Position numbers and translations under genes: made by a program. From Eudorina sp. 2006-703-Eu-15 (Eukaryota > Chlorophyta > Chlorophyceae > Chlamydomonadales > Volvocaceae), in assembly GCA_003117195.1 (NCBI GenBank), contig BDSI01000069.1, positions 558,001 through 622,000 on the forward strand: 64,000 bases of DNA. The letters are read 5' to 3'. This document shows, in pieces, positions 49,599-61,015 of the stretch. Each line of letters begins with the position of its first letter. Within the stretch, counting starts at the first letter, position 1. The notes beneath the pieces were generated by a model. It was given only the letters and a program-made list of their open reading frames with translations, made no database searches and was not told the origin of the DNA.

Positions 49599-49603
49599 TT
49601 ACA
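49599..49603 (-). terminator. Candidate polyadenylation signal of the cyclase (TGTAA)
   Basis: TGTAA on the - strand about 670 bases past the cyclase stop codon, next to CCCT repeats. Confidence 0.45.
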
Positions 49604-50061
49604 TGGCAGTCCCTCCATCCAGTGTTGCAATACCTGCCCTCCAGTCCCTCCCTCCCTCCCTCCCTCCCTCCCTCCTATCGCGCCGCTACACCCCCTCCCT
49701 CCCTCCTATCGCACCCCCGCCGTTTGCAGGTAACCGTGTGCCGTATCAGCAGTCCCACCTGCCCTACCTCGCGGCGGCGGCATCCGCGCCCCACCACCCA
49801 CCCGACCGCCGCCACCGATCGGCCCACCATCCCATGTGCCACCTCGACCAACATTCCCTCCCCTCGCCTCCTGCTGCTGCTTTCTCTTATTCTCTCAGGT
49901 AGGCCCGCCCTTCTGAACGCGGCTATCCAGGCCGCGGTACTTCAGGGGGCTTGTTCTTCTCATGTGCAACTTCTGTCTGGCTCGGGACTCCAATTGCCCT
50001 AGTCCTCCATACACACACTCTGGCACACACTCACATGCATATACATACACACACGCGCGCG

Positions 50062-50095
50062 CGCGGGTGTCTTATCTAAACACACACGCGCACAC
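50062..50095 (+). repeat. Dispersed TAAACACAC element
   Basis: GCGCGGGTGTCTTATCTAAA followed by CACACACGCGCACACAC; adjoins CG and CA microsatellites. Confidence 0.5.
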
Positions 50096-50273
50096 ACAAA
50101 TACGTACACATACATACACGGCGCGGTGCGACATCGCGCATCGTCCCCCCGGATGCTGTCACGCGCCAGGGTCCTGTGGGCCCCACACCCCACCCTTCCC
50201 CATCGTGCCAAGGAACTGCTGTCGCCCTCGCCTCTGCGGCCCCGGCTCCGGCCCCACCACCGCCAGCGGCGGC

Positions 50274-51805
50274 CTACGCAAAGCGCGTGGGCACATACAG
50301 CGACAGCTGCGGCAGGGCGGCCCCCGGCGGTGGCAGCATCGCCGGCAGCAACCCGACCGCACTGCCCGGACCCAGACCCGGACCCGGAGGGGCACCGCTG
50401 CCCACCGTGCCGCTGGTGGTGGTGTTCACCATCGCCATCCGAAAGGTGGGGGAGCCCTGCAGCAGCACATTGGACGCCACTCCGTTGGTGGCGGCGCTGG
50501 ACGCCGGGCTGCCGAACCGGCCCGCCAGCCGCAGCGGCAGACTGCCGTACGCGCCGCCGCCGCCGCCGCCGGCGGCCAGCGCGTGCCCGGCGCCGCTGCC
50601 GACGGTCCCGCTGCCGACGGTGCCGCTGCCCGCTCCGAAACACGGCGTCTCCCCGTCTTCCGTGAAGAGCCAGCTGGGGTTCAGGACCAGGCCCGTCGCG
50701 TTGACGTTGGCGGTGACGTTGCGCGCGTCGAGCGCAGCGGCGGCGGCCCCGAGGGACGCGCTGCATGCCACATCGTCCACGACGCCCAGGGTGGCCGGCG
50801 GCGGCGCGGAGGCGCTCGCCGCCAGCAGGGCGGCGAAGCCGGCGGCGGCGGCGGCGGGCAGCGCCACGCCCGTGCGCGGCAGCAGCAGCAGCGGCGCGCT
50901 GGTGCCGCCGAAGCCGCTGGCGCTGCTCTCCACCGCCGCGGCGGACAGCGCGGACAGCAGCGTGGCGGCGGGGCCGCCGCCGGAGGGCAGTGCGTTGATG
51001 GAGGTGGAGGTCCCCAGGCCGCCGGCGGCGGAGAGGAGGAGGTCACCGCCCCCGTGGGGGCCGCTCGGGATGGGTGAGGGCGGCATGGCCAGCGGCATGG
51101 GCTGCAGCGGCGCGTGTAACACGGATGCGACGTCGCCGCAGTCCAGCGGCGGCGGCAGCAGCAGCGCCGCCGCAGCGCCGCCGCCGCCGCGACTGCTGCC
51201 GGACAGGTCCACCGCCTCCGTGTCGCCCACCACCCCCAGCCGCTGCAGCACCGCGGCAGGCTGCACCGGTACCGAGCGCGCAATGACGCCGGCGGCGGGT
51301 GCGTGTCGAGCCGCCGCCGCGTATGGCGAGACCGGGGGCGCCCCCGCGGCCGCGGCGGCGCCCACGCCGCCAGCGCCCACGCCGCCGCCAGGGCCGCTGC
51401 CAGCGGCCGAGGCCGATGCCGACGCCGTGGCGACGGCGGCCGCTGCGCCGCTGACGCCCCCTGAATGACCCATGCTGGGCAGCGGGACGAAGCGTGTCGG
51501 TCGCGACGTGAAGGTGCGACCCCCGGTCGCCCAGTCCGGGGGAGGGGGGCCAAGGGGGACCGGAAAGAGCGCTGCCGACGCCGACGCCGACGACGTCGTC
51601 CGGATGGCCCCCGGGGCCGCGGCGCTGCCGCAATCCTGAGGCGCATCCCCGCCGCTGGCGAGGCCGCTGAGGTGGGACCCCCCCACCTCGAGTCCGCCAC
51701 TGATCGCTGAGCTGGGCGGCGTTGCATCCGTGGTGCTGCTCGCCAGGGTGGTCAAGGGGCGGCTGGCGGCGGCGCTGATGCCGCAACTCCCGGTGGGCAG
51801 GCCAC

Positions 51806-51842
<37 letters not shown>

Positions 51843-53452
51843 CCCGCGCGGTATGTGCATGTGCATGTGCAGCATCGTCGCCGCCGCGCCCGCGCGGACC
51901 GCCATGCTGCCGTCGCTGAGGCCGCTGGGCAGCGACGCGGCACTGCCGGCCGCCGCGGCTCGGCCGTCGTCGCCGCCGTTGCCGCCGCCCGCGTGCGCCG
52001 AATCCGCGGCGGCGCCGGTCGAGGTGGCGGTGGAAAGGGTCCCCTCCGCTCGAGCAGCCCGATTTGAGAGGCGCTGGTTCAGGGCCGCGGCCAGCTCGCT
52101 GTGCTCACCTGAGCTGCCGGGCGATGGGGTGACGCCGGCGGCGCCGCGGGTCTGACCGGGACTGGCGCGGTCCGGTGGCGGTGGCGGGGGGATGGACGGG
52201 AGGCTAGGGGGCAGGGGGGGACAGCCGGCGACGGGGGCGGGGGGTCGGGGCGGGGGCGCCAGGTCGGGTGGCGGCGTCCAGAGGTGCGTCTGCATCCGCC
52301 CCTTGCCCTTGACCTGCGGAGGGCGGGAGGGAGGGAGCGCGGGCGGGAGGGCGGGCGGGGCGGGGGGTGCGGACATTAACCTGTAGAAAATACTGGCCGC
52401 GGGCCATCTAGGTAGCGGTCTTTGCTCTTTGGGTTCGGCCGTTACACCTCTTCTCGCCAGCCCTACCACTGTGTCTCATCAGCGGTCCACTACCTGAACA
52501 TATACGCTTCTACTTATTTCGTCGGAGTCAACGCTTCGCCGTCTTCGTCAATGTCTACATCGGCGGTTATCGGTTTGTTGCACTTTTGCGGTTTCGCTGT
52601 CTTTATTGACAATAAGGGGGGTGCGTACAGGTGATACTCGGACTGGATTGGATATTTGGATTGGATGGGGTTACGTTGGTTGCTGGAGTTGACCGACCCT
52701 CGTACCGCCCCCGAAGCCCCGCTCCTGCCCCTGTGGCACCCCGAGGCGGGCCGCAGCCCCACAGCTAGCACAGGGGTGGGACCCTCCGAGTCCCCACATC
52801 CCGGGTTCGTTCTTCGGGTTTATTTCTTTTTTCAATTTAATCCCTGGACTTGTGCCCCACTCATCCTCATGATGGCATTCCTAACCCCTCCCCCCAAATC
52901 CCATCCGCCGCAGCTGTCCCCCCAAATCCCATCTTCAACTCCACTCAACTCTGCCCAACCCCCTCCCCGCCCCCGCACCTCGATCCCCCCCGTCGCCGTC
53001 CAGCCGCCCTCCGCCTCCGCGATGTCCCGCAGCAGCTCAAAGGCGACGCCGCTCGCGTGCACGCAGCCCGCCACCCCCGTGCTCTCCATGCGGGAGGCGG
53101 TGTTGATGGTGTCGCCGAAGAGACAGAACCGGGGCATGCGGGTGCCCACCAGTCCGCTCACCACGGGGCCGCTGTGGAGGCCGATGCGCAGCCGCACCGG
53201 CTCGCCCGTGGTGGGGAAGGTGGCCTTGGAGGCGGCACGGAGCATTGCCTGTGGTGGTGGGGGGTTCGGGGTTCGGGTTTGGGGTTCGGGTTTGGGGTGC
53301 GGGGTTCATGGCTTGTTTCTACTGTTTATGACCCTTGTATGTCAGCAGGCCCCAATAATCCCCAATAATATTCTGTATCAGTTTCCTATCTGCCGCTTAA
53401 AGATTTGCCCCTTTGCTGTCTCGGTACACGGCGCTCCTGCCCCCTGCCCCCT

Positions 53453-53520
<68 letters not shown>

Positions 53521-56500
53521 GCTGCCGCACCTTGGCGAACTGGAACACATGCCGGGCCTGGTCCGGCTCCGCCCCGCCCTTGTGCACCGCCGCCATGCCG
53601 TCCTCGTCCTCGTAGATAAGGCCCCCCGCCACCACGTAGCAGTCGCCGATGGTCTCCACCTGCGGCAGTTGGCGGGGACCCGGGGGCGGGGCGGGGCGGG
53701 GCGCATTCGACGGCAACTGACGACAACTTACAACAACGTGTTCTGCCGAAGGAGGAGGACGATGGAGGTGGACGGCGAGGAGGGCGAGCAGGAGGAGGAG
53801 GGGAAGGAGGAGGAGAAGACGATCACCCGCCATTAGCTTTCCGTTCCAAAAGTCGTGCAATCGTACAGATGTACGACCTTCGGTCGGCTCGGTCCCATCC
53901 CTCCTGGCCCAGCCCCGCGCAACCCGGCCCCCGCCCCCCTAGCCGCTCTAGCTGCAGCCGTACCTTGTACACCTTGTGCTCGTCCAACATGTCGTCGAAC
54001 GCCGCAAAGAGGCTGTGCAGGAAGGACATGACGACGGTGGGCGGCAGGGCGCCGCACATGGGCAGGAAGCCCGGCATGTCGGCGAACAGCAAGGTCACCT
54101 GAGCTCGGGCGGGAAGGGGGAGGCGGGGGCGGGGGCGGGAGCCGGCGGGGAATATAGGAAATTGGTTGACATTGGCGTGGAGTGAAAAGGAGCAACCCAT
54201 CCCAGAAAAGAACCCGGGCACACCGGGCTGATGGGGGCGGGAGGGACAACGGCTGGGCCTGGAAGCAGAGGGCTCGGTGTGAGGAGGCCGCGTAGGTAGG
54301 TGAACCCGCGGATGGTGAGTGCGAGGAGCTCTGTGTCCATGTGTGCAGACGTCGCCGCGGCAGCGGAGGCCGCGCGCCTGCCGAACCGCCCCTCCCCCCC
54401 TTCCCCTCCCCCCCTTCCCCTCCCCCCCTTCCCCTCCCCCCTTCCCCTCCCCCCCTTCCCCTCCCTCCCCACCTGCGGGTGCCACGTGGCCAGTCGGTTG
54501 TAGTCCCGTACGTACGGGCGCCAGTCCGCCGACGACGTACGGACCATCGCACCGGGGCTGCCGGCCTGACCGCCCTGCCCGGCCGCGCCCTGCGGCTGCT
54601 GCGGCTGTGGCTGCTGTGCCTCCTCCTCCCCGGCCTCGTCTTCCTGCCCGACGGGTGCCGCCGACGTTCCTCCTCCGGCGCGCCGCCGCCGCCGCCGCCG
54701 CTGCTGCTGCCCTCGCCCCCCTCGCCCCCGGGCAACCTGGCCATCCAGTTGCAGTTCTCCTCCATCATGTACTGCAGCACTGCGGGGTCAGGGCCGGGGA
54801 GGGTATAGGGGGAGGGGAGGGGGAGGGACACCAAGGATGGACCCATTTATTCATTTACACACCGGCAAGCACCGCAATACGCCCGCGGGTTCACCCGGGG
54901 GCTCAGACACGTCCCTCGCCAGGTGCCCTCCCCCAATCTCCCACAGGTCATTGGGGTGCAGGTCACACCGGTAACAAGGTTTGGGTCTGGCGGGCCCCTC
55001 GCCAAAAGCACGCACCGTGGCGCGGGAAGATCTGCTCCAGAAGGCGGTGCTCCGTCTCCGAAACCTGCGCCACGTGCCTCTCCGCCACCACCCTGGCGGT
55101 CACGTCCCGCTGCACCAACACGATGGCCGGCTCCCCCGTCGCCGGGTCCACCACCCCCGTCGCCGTCACCTCGTGCCAACACTCCGTCGCGCCGGCGGCG
55201 GCAGCGGCGGCCGTCGCACCACTGCTGGCAGCGCCCCCGCTGCCGCCGACGCTGCCCGCTGCTGCGGCGGTGGCGGGACCGCCGCCGCGGCTGCGGCCGC
55301 AGGCGGCCGCCGGGGCGGCGACCTCTTTATGAGCTGGCGCGAGTCCGACGCCTAGGGTGGCGGATCCACCGCCGCTGGCGCCGCTGCTGCTGCCGCCGCC
55401 GCCGCCGCTGGCGGCGCCGCCACCCCTGGGGCCCCACGGTCGCGCGACGCGCCCGAGGCGGGCCCCCGCGATGGCGCCGGCGACCGCCGCCGCACCGGCG
55501 TTGCCGCTGCTGGCGGCGCTTGGCGTCACGTCGGGGGTGAGCAGTCCCCCCCCGACGGCGCCGTCGGCCGTGGTGGCGGTGGTCGTTCCGCAGCTGGCTG
55601 GGCCCGCGGAGGCCGAGGTCGCGCAGGGGAAGAACCGGGAGCGGTAGCTGGCGCCGCTGATGCACTGCACCCGCCCGCTGCCGTTGGCGGGACTCCCCGG
55701 CCGTGTTGGAAGAGCAGGAGGAGCGGGCGGGGGAGGACCCGGCGCACCGGCGGACACCGCGGCCGCGGCGGCCCCCGCGCTGACGCGCGCCATTCCGGCG
55801 GCGCCTCCGCCGCCTCCGCCTGCGGAGTAGGAGCTGTTCGCGGCCGGAGTAAGCTGAGACGAGGGGTACGCCGTCGCAGAGGTGGAGCGCTGCAGAGGCG
55901 ACGCGCTCCAGGATGCCGCGAGGTCTCGGCTCCGGCACGTCGACGTCTCCGGGGCCCCCCGGGGGCAGCTGGGAGCTCCGCCCAGCGGCGGCGGCGGCGG
56001 CGGCGCCGCCGCCGCGGCGGCGGCGCCCACCGTCGGCCGGCCCGACGTCGCCGCGGGTACGTTCGGCACGCAGGGCAGGCACGGCGCGCGTGAGCCGGGG
56101 CGCGGCTGCAGCATCATGAACTCGCCGGCGAGGTCCTCACCGCCGCTGCTGGCGGCAGTGCCGGCCGTCGTGGTGGCGGCGGCGGCCGCGATGGCGGCGG
56201 TGTTGTGTGCGGCGCTGCTGTTGGTCTGCAGCAGCGAGGGCGTCCGCAGTCCGGATCCGGAGGTCATTGGGACGCCCAGCCCCGCCGCCATCGCCGGGGG
56301 GGCGGTGCGGAGCCCGGCGGCGAAGGTGAGCATCCGGGAGGGCGGCGACCGCGAGATGGCCGTCGTCGACATGGCCAGGTTGGCGGCGGTGATGCTCTGC
56401 GACATGGTCAGCGGCGTCGCCAGCGAGCCGGACAGCCGGGCCGTGGTGACGGTGGTGTTGGTGAGGTGAGAGCAGCCGCCCGGCCGGGAGGGGATGATGA

Positions 56501-59500
56501 CCGCGCAGCTCTGCACGCGTGACACGTGGCGGCTGCGGCTGTGGCTGCGGCCGCCGCTGCTGCCCATGAAAATGTCGCCGCCGCCGCTATCGGCGGCGGC
56601 GGCGCCGCCGCCGCCAGGCGCTGCGCGGGATCCCGGCGACGGGGGGTTGCTTGGGAACCCCCTGGACACGCAGCAGATGCTGTGCGATCGGCCCAGGTGC
56701 CGTAACCCGGCTGCGGCCGTGTCCATTGAGGCTGCCAGCGCGGCACCGGCGGCCATGCAGCCGCCGCCCCTGGCGGCGCCGCCCTGGCTGCCGAACGCGA
56801 CCGTCAGCTGCTGCACGCGGCGCGCCGTGGTTTCCGGAGACGCGGAGGCGCTGCCCGAGACAGCGGCCGCGACCAGGGCGGGCGGGTACTGGCGGGGACT
56901 CCGGGGGACATCGGCCACGAAGCCAACTGGGGCCCTGCCTGACGCCGTCCCCCGGGGTCCTGCCCCCGCAGGCGCTGCACCGGAGCCGGGGCCCGCCAAA
57001 GCCGCCGCGGCGCCTATTGCCAGCGGGCTCTCGTCGTTTTGGTAGCTGTTGGTGGTGCTGCGGCGGGCGCGGCTGGTGCGGCGGCTGTGCTCTGTGATGT
57101 CGTGCGATGACCCCACGAAGGCCACCTGGGGGCAGGCGAGGGAGGGGGATTTAGTCGGGCGGCAGATCGGTCGGACATGAATGACACAAACGGGGTTCTT
57201 GCCGCCTGCCTCTCTGGCCTGCATGGAACACGGCAGACACCACCTTCCCTCCCTCCCTCCCTCCCTCCTTCCCTCCCTCCCTCGTTGCTGCTTGTTGCAG
57301 TATGATTCAGGCCGGGCTGGCTACCTTCCGCTGTCCTTCCGCTCAGCTGTGGTCACGCCCTCCTCGCACCTTCCGCCCAGCGCGCTCATCGAACCTCCAA
57401 TGTCAGTCAACACTGCCAAATGGACCATAAAATATACTAATTGACCCTCTTCCTCCTTTGTCCTCCTCCCCCTCTCCTTACCCTTCCCTCTTGATAACCC
57501 GCTTGTTAACCTTTGCTTTTATCCTCCCAACTCCCACTGACAAGCAGCGCTGCCAGGCATATCTGCCAAGCTCATAATCCACACTTCTGCTCCTCCTCCT
57601 CCTCCTCCTCCTCCTCCTCCAACTCCTTCCCGCGTTTCCCTGCCCTGTTCTTTGCATGTATCCTCCTCCTCCTCCCACTCGCGCCCGCAAGCCTCCTCCT
57701 CCCCGCGCCCGCAAGCGCCCACCTGCCAGGTGCTGGTGGAAGAGGAGAGCGCCGACATGAGGGCCGCCCGGTTCACGGATGGCGGCCTGTTGCCCCGCAC
57801 CCCTCCGCTCACAAACCCTCCGCCCGCCGCGGGCACATGCGCGCCGCTGGGCCCCGCGCCGGCGCCGCCCTGCGCGAACACGTGCTGGCTGCTGCTGCGG
57901 CCCTGAGGCGACGGCAGCAGGGACTGGCCCTGGAACGTCCCCGCCGCCGCAGCGCCAAGCGGCACCTGCACCAGCACCGTCGAGTCGCTGTTCAAGGGCA
58001 GGCTCACGGCATCGAAGCTGCGGTCGCGGCCCCGCCGCCCCGCGCCACCGCCGCCGCCGCCGGCGCCCCCAGCTGGCACCGAGTACGTGGAAAACTGGCC
58101 CGACAAGCCGCCAACCACCACCGTCCCGCTGGTGCCCGCCAACAAGTGCAGCAGCTGCTGGTCGTCCATGTCGCCCGCGCCGCCGCCGGCCGTGCCGCCG
58201 CCGCAGCCACCGCCGCCGGATGTGACGGCCGGGCTCTGACCGACGACCTCGTGAATGGGGCCACCCAATGGCAGGCCGCCGCCGAAATCCGCCCCGCCGC
58301 CAGCGCCCCGCCTGCTGCCGGCGCCGGGGGCCCGAATCAACCGACCCGGTGCGCCGCTCTTGTTGGCCCGCAGCAGCTCGCCGCGGTGGCCGCCGTCACC
58401 GTCGCCGTCGCTGCAGCCCAGCGAGGGCACGCGGAAGACGTCCGCAGGCAGCCGTATGACGCCTGCGAGGGATGGGCACGCATAGGGCCGGCAAGTGACG
58501 GCGGAGGCATGTGCGGCCAAGCCCAGGTGCGACCCAACCAGATCGGATGTGGGCACACGGCCGTCATGCCGGGGGGGGGAGGGAGGGAGGGGACGGAGTA
58601 GAAGCAAAGACACGCCCACGCGATCCCAACACGCGGTGATGGGGTGGGTGGTGGGGATGCAGGACAGTGAATTCGTGGAAGGATGGTGCAAAACTGTGCG
58701 CTGACAGCCAGCGCAAAGATCTGAAGGCGGGTTCTCACAGCACCTCCGGGCTCCGGCGGCCATCGAGGTCGCCGCCTGGTTGGGTGTGTCGGGCAAACAC
58801 CCCCACCAACCCTCCTGCTCCTGCTGCTACAGCAGCTGCTGCTTCATCCCCGCCCGGGGAGCCGCACGAGAGCACCCACCCCCACCAACTCATCCGGCGG
58901 CGCCGCAGCCCACGATGCCGCCGTCCCGAAACCTTAAACCGTCCCCAGAAAGACTACAGACAACGCGGCGCTACCGGTACCTTGCCAGACGCCCCCCTCC
59001 ACCGCCGTGGCCTCCATGAGCGCCGCCAGCTTGGCCGGTTCCAGCGCGAACAGCCACTGGAGGAGGTCCGCGGCCTCCAGTCGAGATCCGCCGGGGCTGC
59101 CGCCGACGTCAGCTGCGGAGGGGAACGAGCCGCTGAGTCGGGGCCCGCCACCGGTCGCAACACCGTCACCCCCTGTGGCCACCGCAAGCGCTGGGAGAGC
59201 TGCAGCGGCGGGTGCTGCGGTCGTGGCAGCGGGTGCCTGTGTGCAGGGTCGGTTCGGTGCGCCGCTGGGCGAGGCGGCAGCCAGCGGCCAGCCAGGCGGG
59301 CCCAGACCCGGCTGCCGGCACTGTGGTTGTATCCAGGCCGCCACACCCCGGTGGACCAGGCAGCCCAGCAGCAGCTCGCTGGCCGCGTTCTGGGTGAGCA
59401 CCTGCCCCGTGAGGCGAGAGACCACCGTCACCGCAATGGGGAGGGCTGCGAGCGCGAGGGCGCTGTGCCCCGCGGGGTCCGCGGGGTCGAAGCGGGGGAC

Positions 59501-60124
59501 CGACCCCGTGTAGCACGTGTCCAGGGAGAGGGGACCGTCCAGGGACCTGGCCGCCGGGGCCCGTTCGTCGCCGTCGCAGACGAGCAAGAGCGCCGGGCGC
59601 GGAGCTGTCGGGCGGAAGGATTCGGCGCGCGGTCGACGGCGACGAAGGAAGGGGAGGCAGCTGCAGACGCTGCCAGGATAACTGGTGGAGCCTGCATTTG
59701 ATGTGCCCTCGTCCCCGGCTTCGAGAAGGCATGCTGTGGCGGAAACCCGAACGGTGAAGCCTATGGATGCCACCAGAATGTGGTCTGCTACGCGTACAGG
59801 CTGGAAATTGTGAAGGTGCACAAGCTCCTTGTAGAGGCTGGCATTTTCCCGTGCCGAAAGCACGACCTCCTGTGTACGCTTGACACCAAGTTGGGTTTTT
59901 GCAGCTCCATTGCACCACACGATAACCAATTGCGGCAGAAACTCATCAGCTGCATGTGGAGTTGCTGCGTCCCAAGCCTGAGCAAGGCTGACGGCAAAGA
60001 CAGGGGTGACAGCCTTTGCCCACCGACTGTTCAGCAGCGCTATCGAAGTCAAAATGCAGCCTGGAAATTCATGATATTCACGATAACTGATGGAGTTGGT
60101 TGGATCAGGACCAAGGTTGGCCAT
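50274..60124 (-). CDS. PAS-linked class III nucleotide cyclase, guanylyl type
   Basis: Makes a cyclic nucleotide, most likely cGMP. Nine exons in transcript order: 60124-58981, 58462-57723, 57125-55016, 54779-54737, 54557-54473, 54098-53964, 53659-53531, 53248-52979 and 52313-50274; about 2,231 residues. The N-terminal half has PAS-like segments (VVSRLTGQVLTQNAASELLL, then WHEVTATGVVDPATGEPAI to RDVTARV), followed by the linker LLEQIFPRHVLQYMMEEN. The cyclase core spans about 1375-1566. Metal Asp1381 (FADMPGF) and Asp1425 (ETIGDCY), substrate-selecting Glu1421 and Cys1504 (PRFCLFGD), and Asn1511/Arg1515 (NTASR) are all present; the Glu/Cys pair favours GTP. The core ends IEVKGKGRMQTHLW, then comes a roughly 665-residue Gly/Ser/Ala-rich tail. 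No signal peptide or membrane span is seen, so it is probably soluble. The 54736-54558 intron is inferred from a frame change. The start is the first ATG of the open frame. Confidence 0.87.
51803..51845. repeat. GCC trinucleotide run within the cyclase coding region
   Basis: About 13-14 GCC/CCG units. On the coding (-) strand it encodes a poly-Gly tract in the C-terminal tail of the cyclase. Confidence 0.95.
52479..52625 (+). repeat. Dispersed repeat, long copy B
   Basis: Colinear with copy A (4361-4508, - strand) over about 147 bases, with the same frame open: SAVHYLNIYASTYFVGVNAS in the first part, FCGFAVFID near the end. In the cyclase intron 52978-52314, antisense to the gene. The surrounding frame 52422-52634 runs 70 codons from its first start codon. 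Confidence 0.7.
53454..53518. repeat. CA microsatellite, about 32 units
   Basis: Uninterrupted CA run in the cyclase intron 53530-53249, ending 12 bases from the exon-7 donor. It would be GU-repeat in the pre-mRNA. Confidence 0.98.
54147..54174 (-). repeat. Dispersed repeat copy E at an intron 3' end
   Basis: On the - strand: AATGTCAACCAATTTCCTAT followed by ATTCCCCGCC. About 48 bases upstream of the acceptor of the first core cyclase exon (54098) and in the sense orientation. Confidence 0.65.
54385..54472 (-). repeat. G-run array at a cyclase 5' splice site
   Basis: The intron that begins at 54472 opens with alternating GGGG and GGGGGGG runs separated by A or AA (on the + strand, blocks of CCCCTCCCCCCCTT). 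It is a strong candidate for RNA G-quadruplex formation directly at the donor. Confidence 0.7.
57241..57290. repeat. CCCT tetranucleotide run
   Basis: CCTCCCTCCCTCCCTCC-type repeat in the cyclase intron 57722-57126. A separate CTC trinucleotide run lies at 57590-57620 in the same intron. Confidence 0.9.
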
Positions 60125-61015
60125 TATACCGCTCGGCTGGGGCTATGTGCAGCATGGGCACACATGCTGTTAGAATGTTGTCATACTGTCAGAATAAATA
60201 CCATGTCCCCTATGAGATCAAATGGCTGCGAGTAAAAAGGGTCCTACCATACGTACCCAATTCATACACAACACCCCAAACAACAACAGAGTTCACCGTC
60301 ATGGAGGAATCACCATTTCATATTTAGGCTTGGGCAACTGCTATTACTGTGGCATCTGCGTGTCACATAACAGGTTGTACTGTTCGGGTAGTACAAATTG
60401 GTCTAACTTCACAGAAAGGACGAGCCGAACTGCTACACGCAGCAGGGTATTTGTTTTGGGTAACTCTTATCAGGGCAGATTCATTATGCAGTTGATGACA
60501 ACGGGGCGCAGCGCAAGTGTTATTGTAACGTTAATCCACACCTTTTCCTTGAAATGTAACTAGGGTTGTATTTAGGACGCATTAACGGGATAACAACTAC
60601 TGACGGGTGTTGATTTATTGCAGACCGAAGGGTCCACGGAATAGGGGTATTTCTGCTGCTTATCACATTTATTCGCGCGATACAAATGCGAGGGAAAACC
60701 AGAGCGGAATTTAGAGGACAGTTTCGGTCTGCAGATATTCAGAAAATAGTGTGCGTGTTGTAAGAGGAGCTGATAGATCCTTTTGACCATCCTCCATGAA
60801 ACCTTCAGGCGCTTGGTTCCGCGGATTATAATACCCTGAACCGAAACCAACCTCAACAGCCCGCTGCAACTATTCAAGTGGGTGACTAATTGTGAAGACT
60901 CTGGTGTACACAGTTCTAGAGGGTATCTGTTCCTGAATTGATTGGCATTGGTTTTCCTGTGAAGATCTAAAAATGGAAGCTAAAGCTAAATTCATGGCGT
61001 AGAAGGACGGCTGTT
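60125..61015. promoter_or_regulatory. Divergent AT-rich spacer upstream of the cyclase
   Basis: About 900 bases of AT-rich DNA lie between the cyclase start (-) and the first ATG of the gene at the right edge (+). A 101-codon frame at 60572-60877 (-) has no recognisable family and no splice context. Promoters for both genes are expected here; no motif can be named. Confidence 0.45.

Larger units (their letters stand above)
43408..50273. other. Repeat-rich spacer between convergent PHS1 and cyclase genes
   Basis: No gene recognised over 6.9 kb. It holds both 3' untranslated regions (candidate TGTAA signals at 44702-44706 and 49599-49603), a 12-base tandem repeat (43751-43798), CT/CA microsatellites around 47130-47300, a 27-base C-rich duplication (47570-47638), GAAAC repeats near 48838-48860, CCCT runs (49640-49700), five short TAAACACAC elements and one chloroplast-derived insert. 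Translations of the open frames are His/Thr/Pro/Arg-rich and reflect the microsatellites. Confidence 0.6.

Noticed and set aside
50176..51468. Open frames of 371-430 codons on the + strand over the cyclase tail
   Set aside because: Mirror images of the Gly/Ala/Ser-rich - strand coding sequence; no start context, domain or splice pattern.
53264..53310. GGGTTCGGGTTTGGGG runs resembling telomeric repeat
   Set aside because: Not the algal TTTTAGGG unit, irregular, and lies within a cyclase intron.
53405..53836. Poly-His/Thr or Val/Cys open frames through the CA repeat
   Set aside because: Pure microsatellite translation inside an intron.
57513..58601. 362-codon + strand frame over cyclase exon 2
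   Set aside because: The - strand frame continues the PAS protein across two phase-compatible junctions (GVWQ-GVIRLPADVF and STWQ-VAFVGSSHDITEH).
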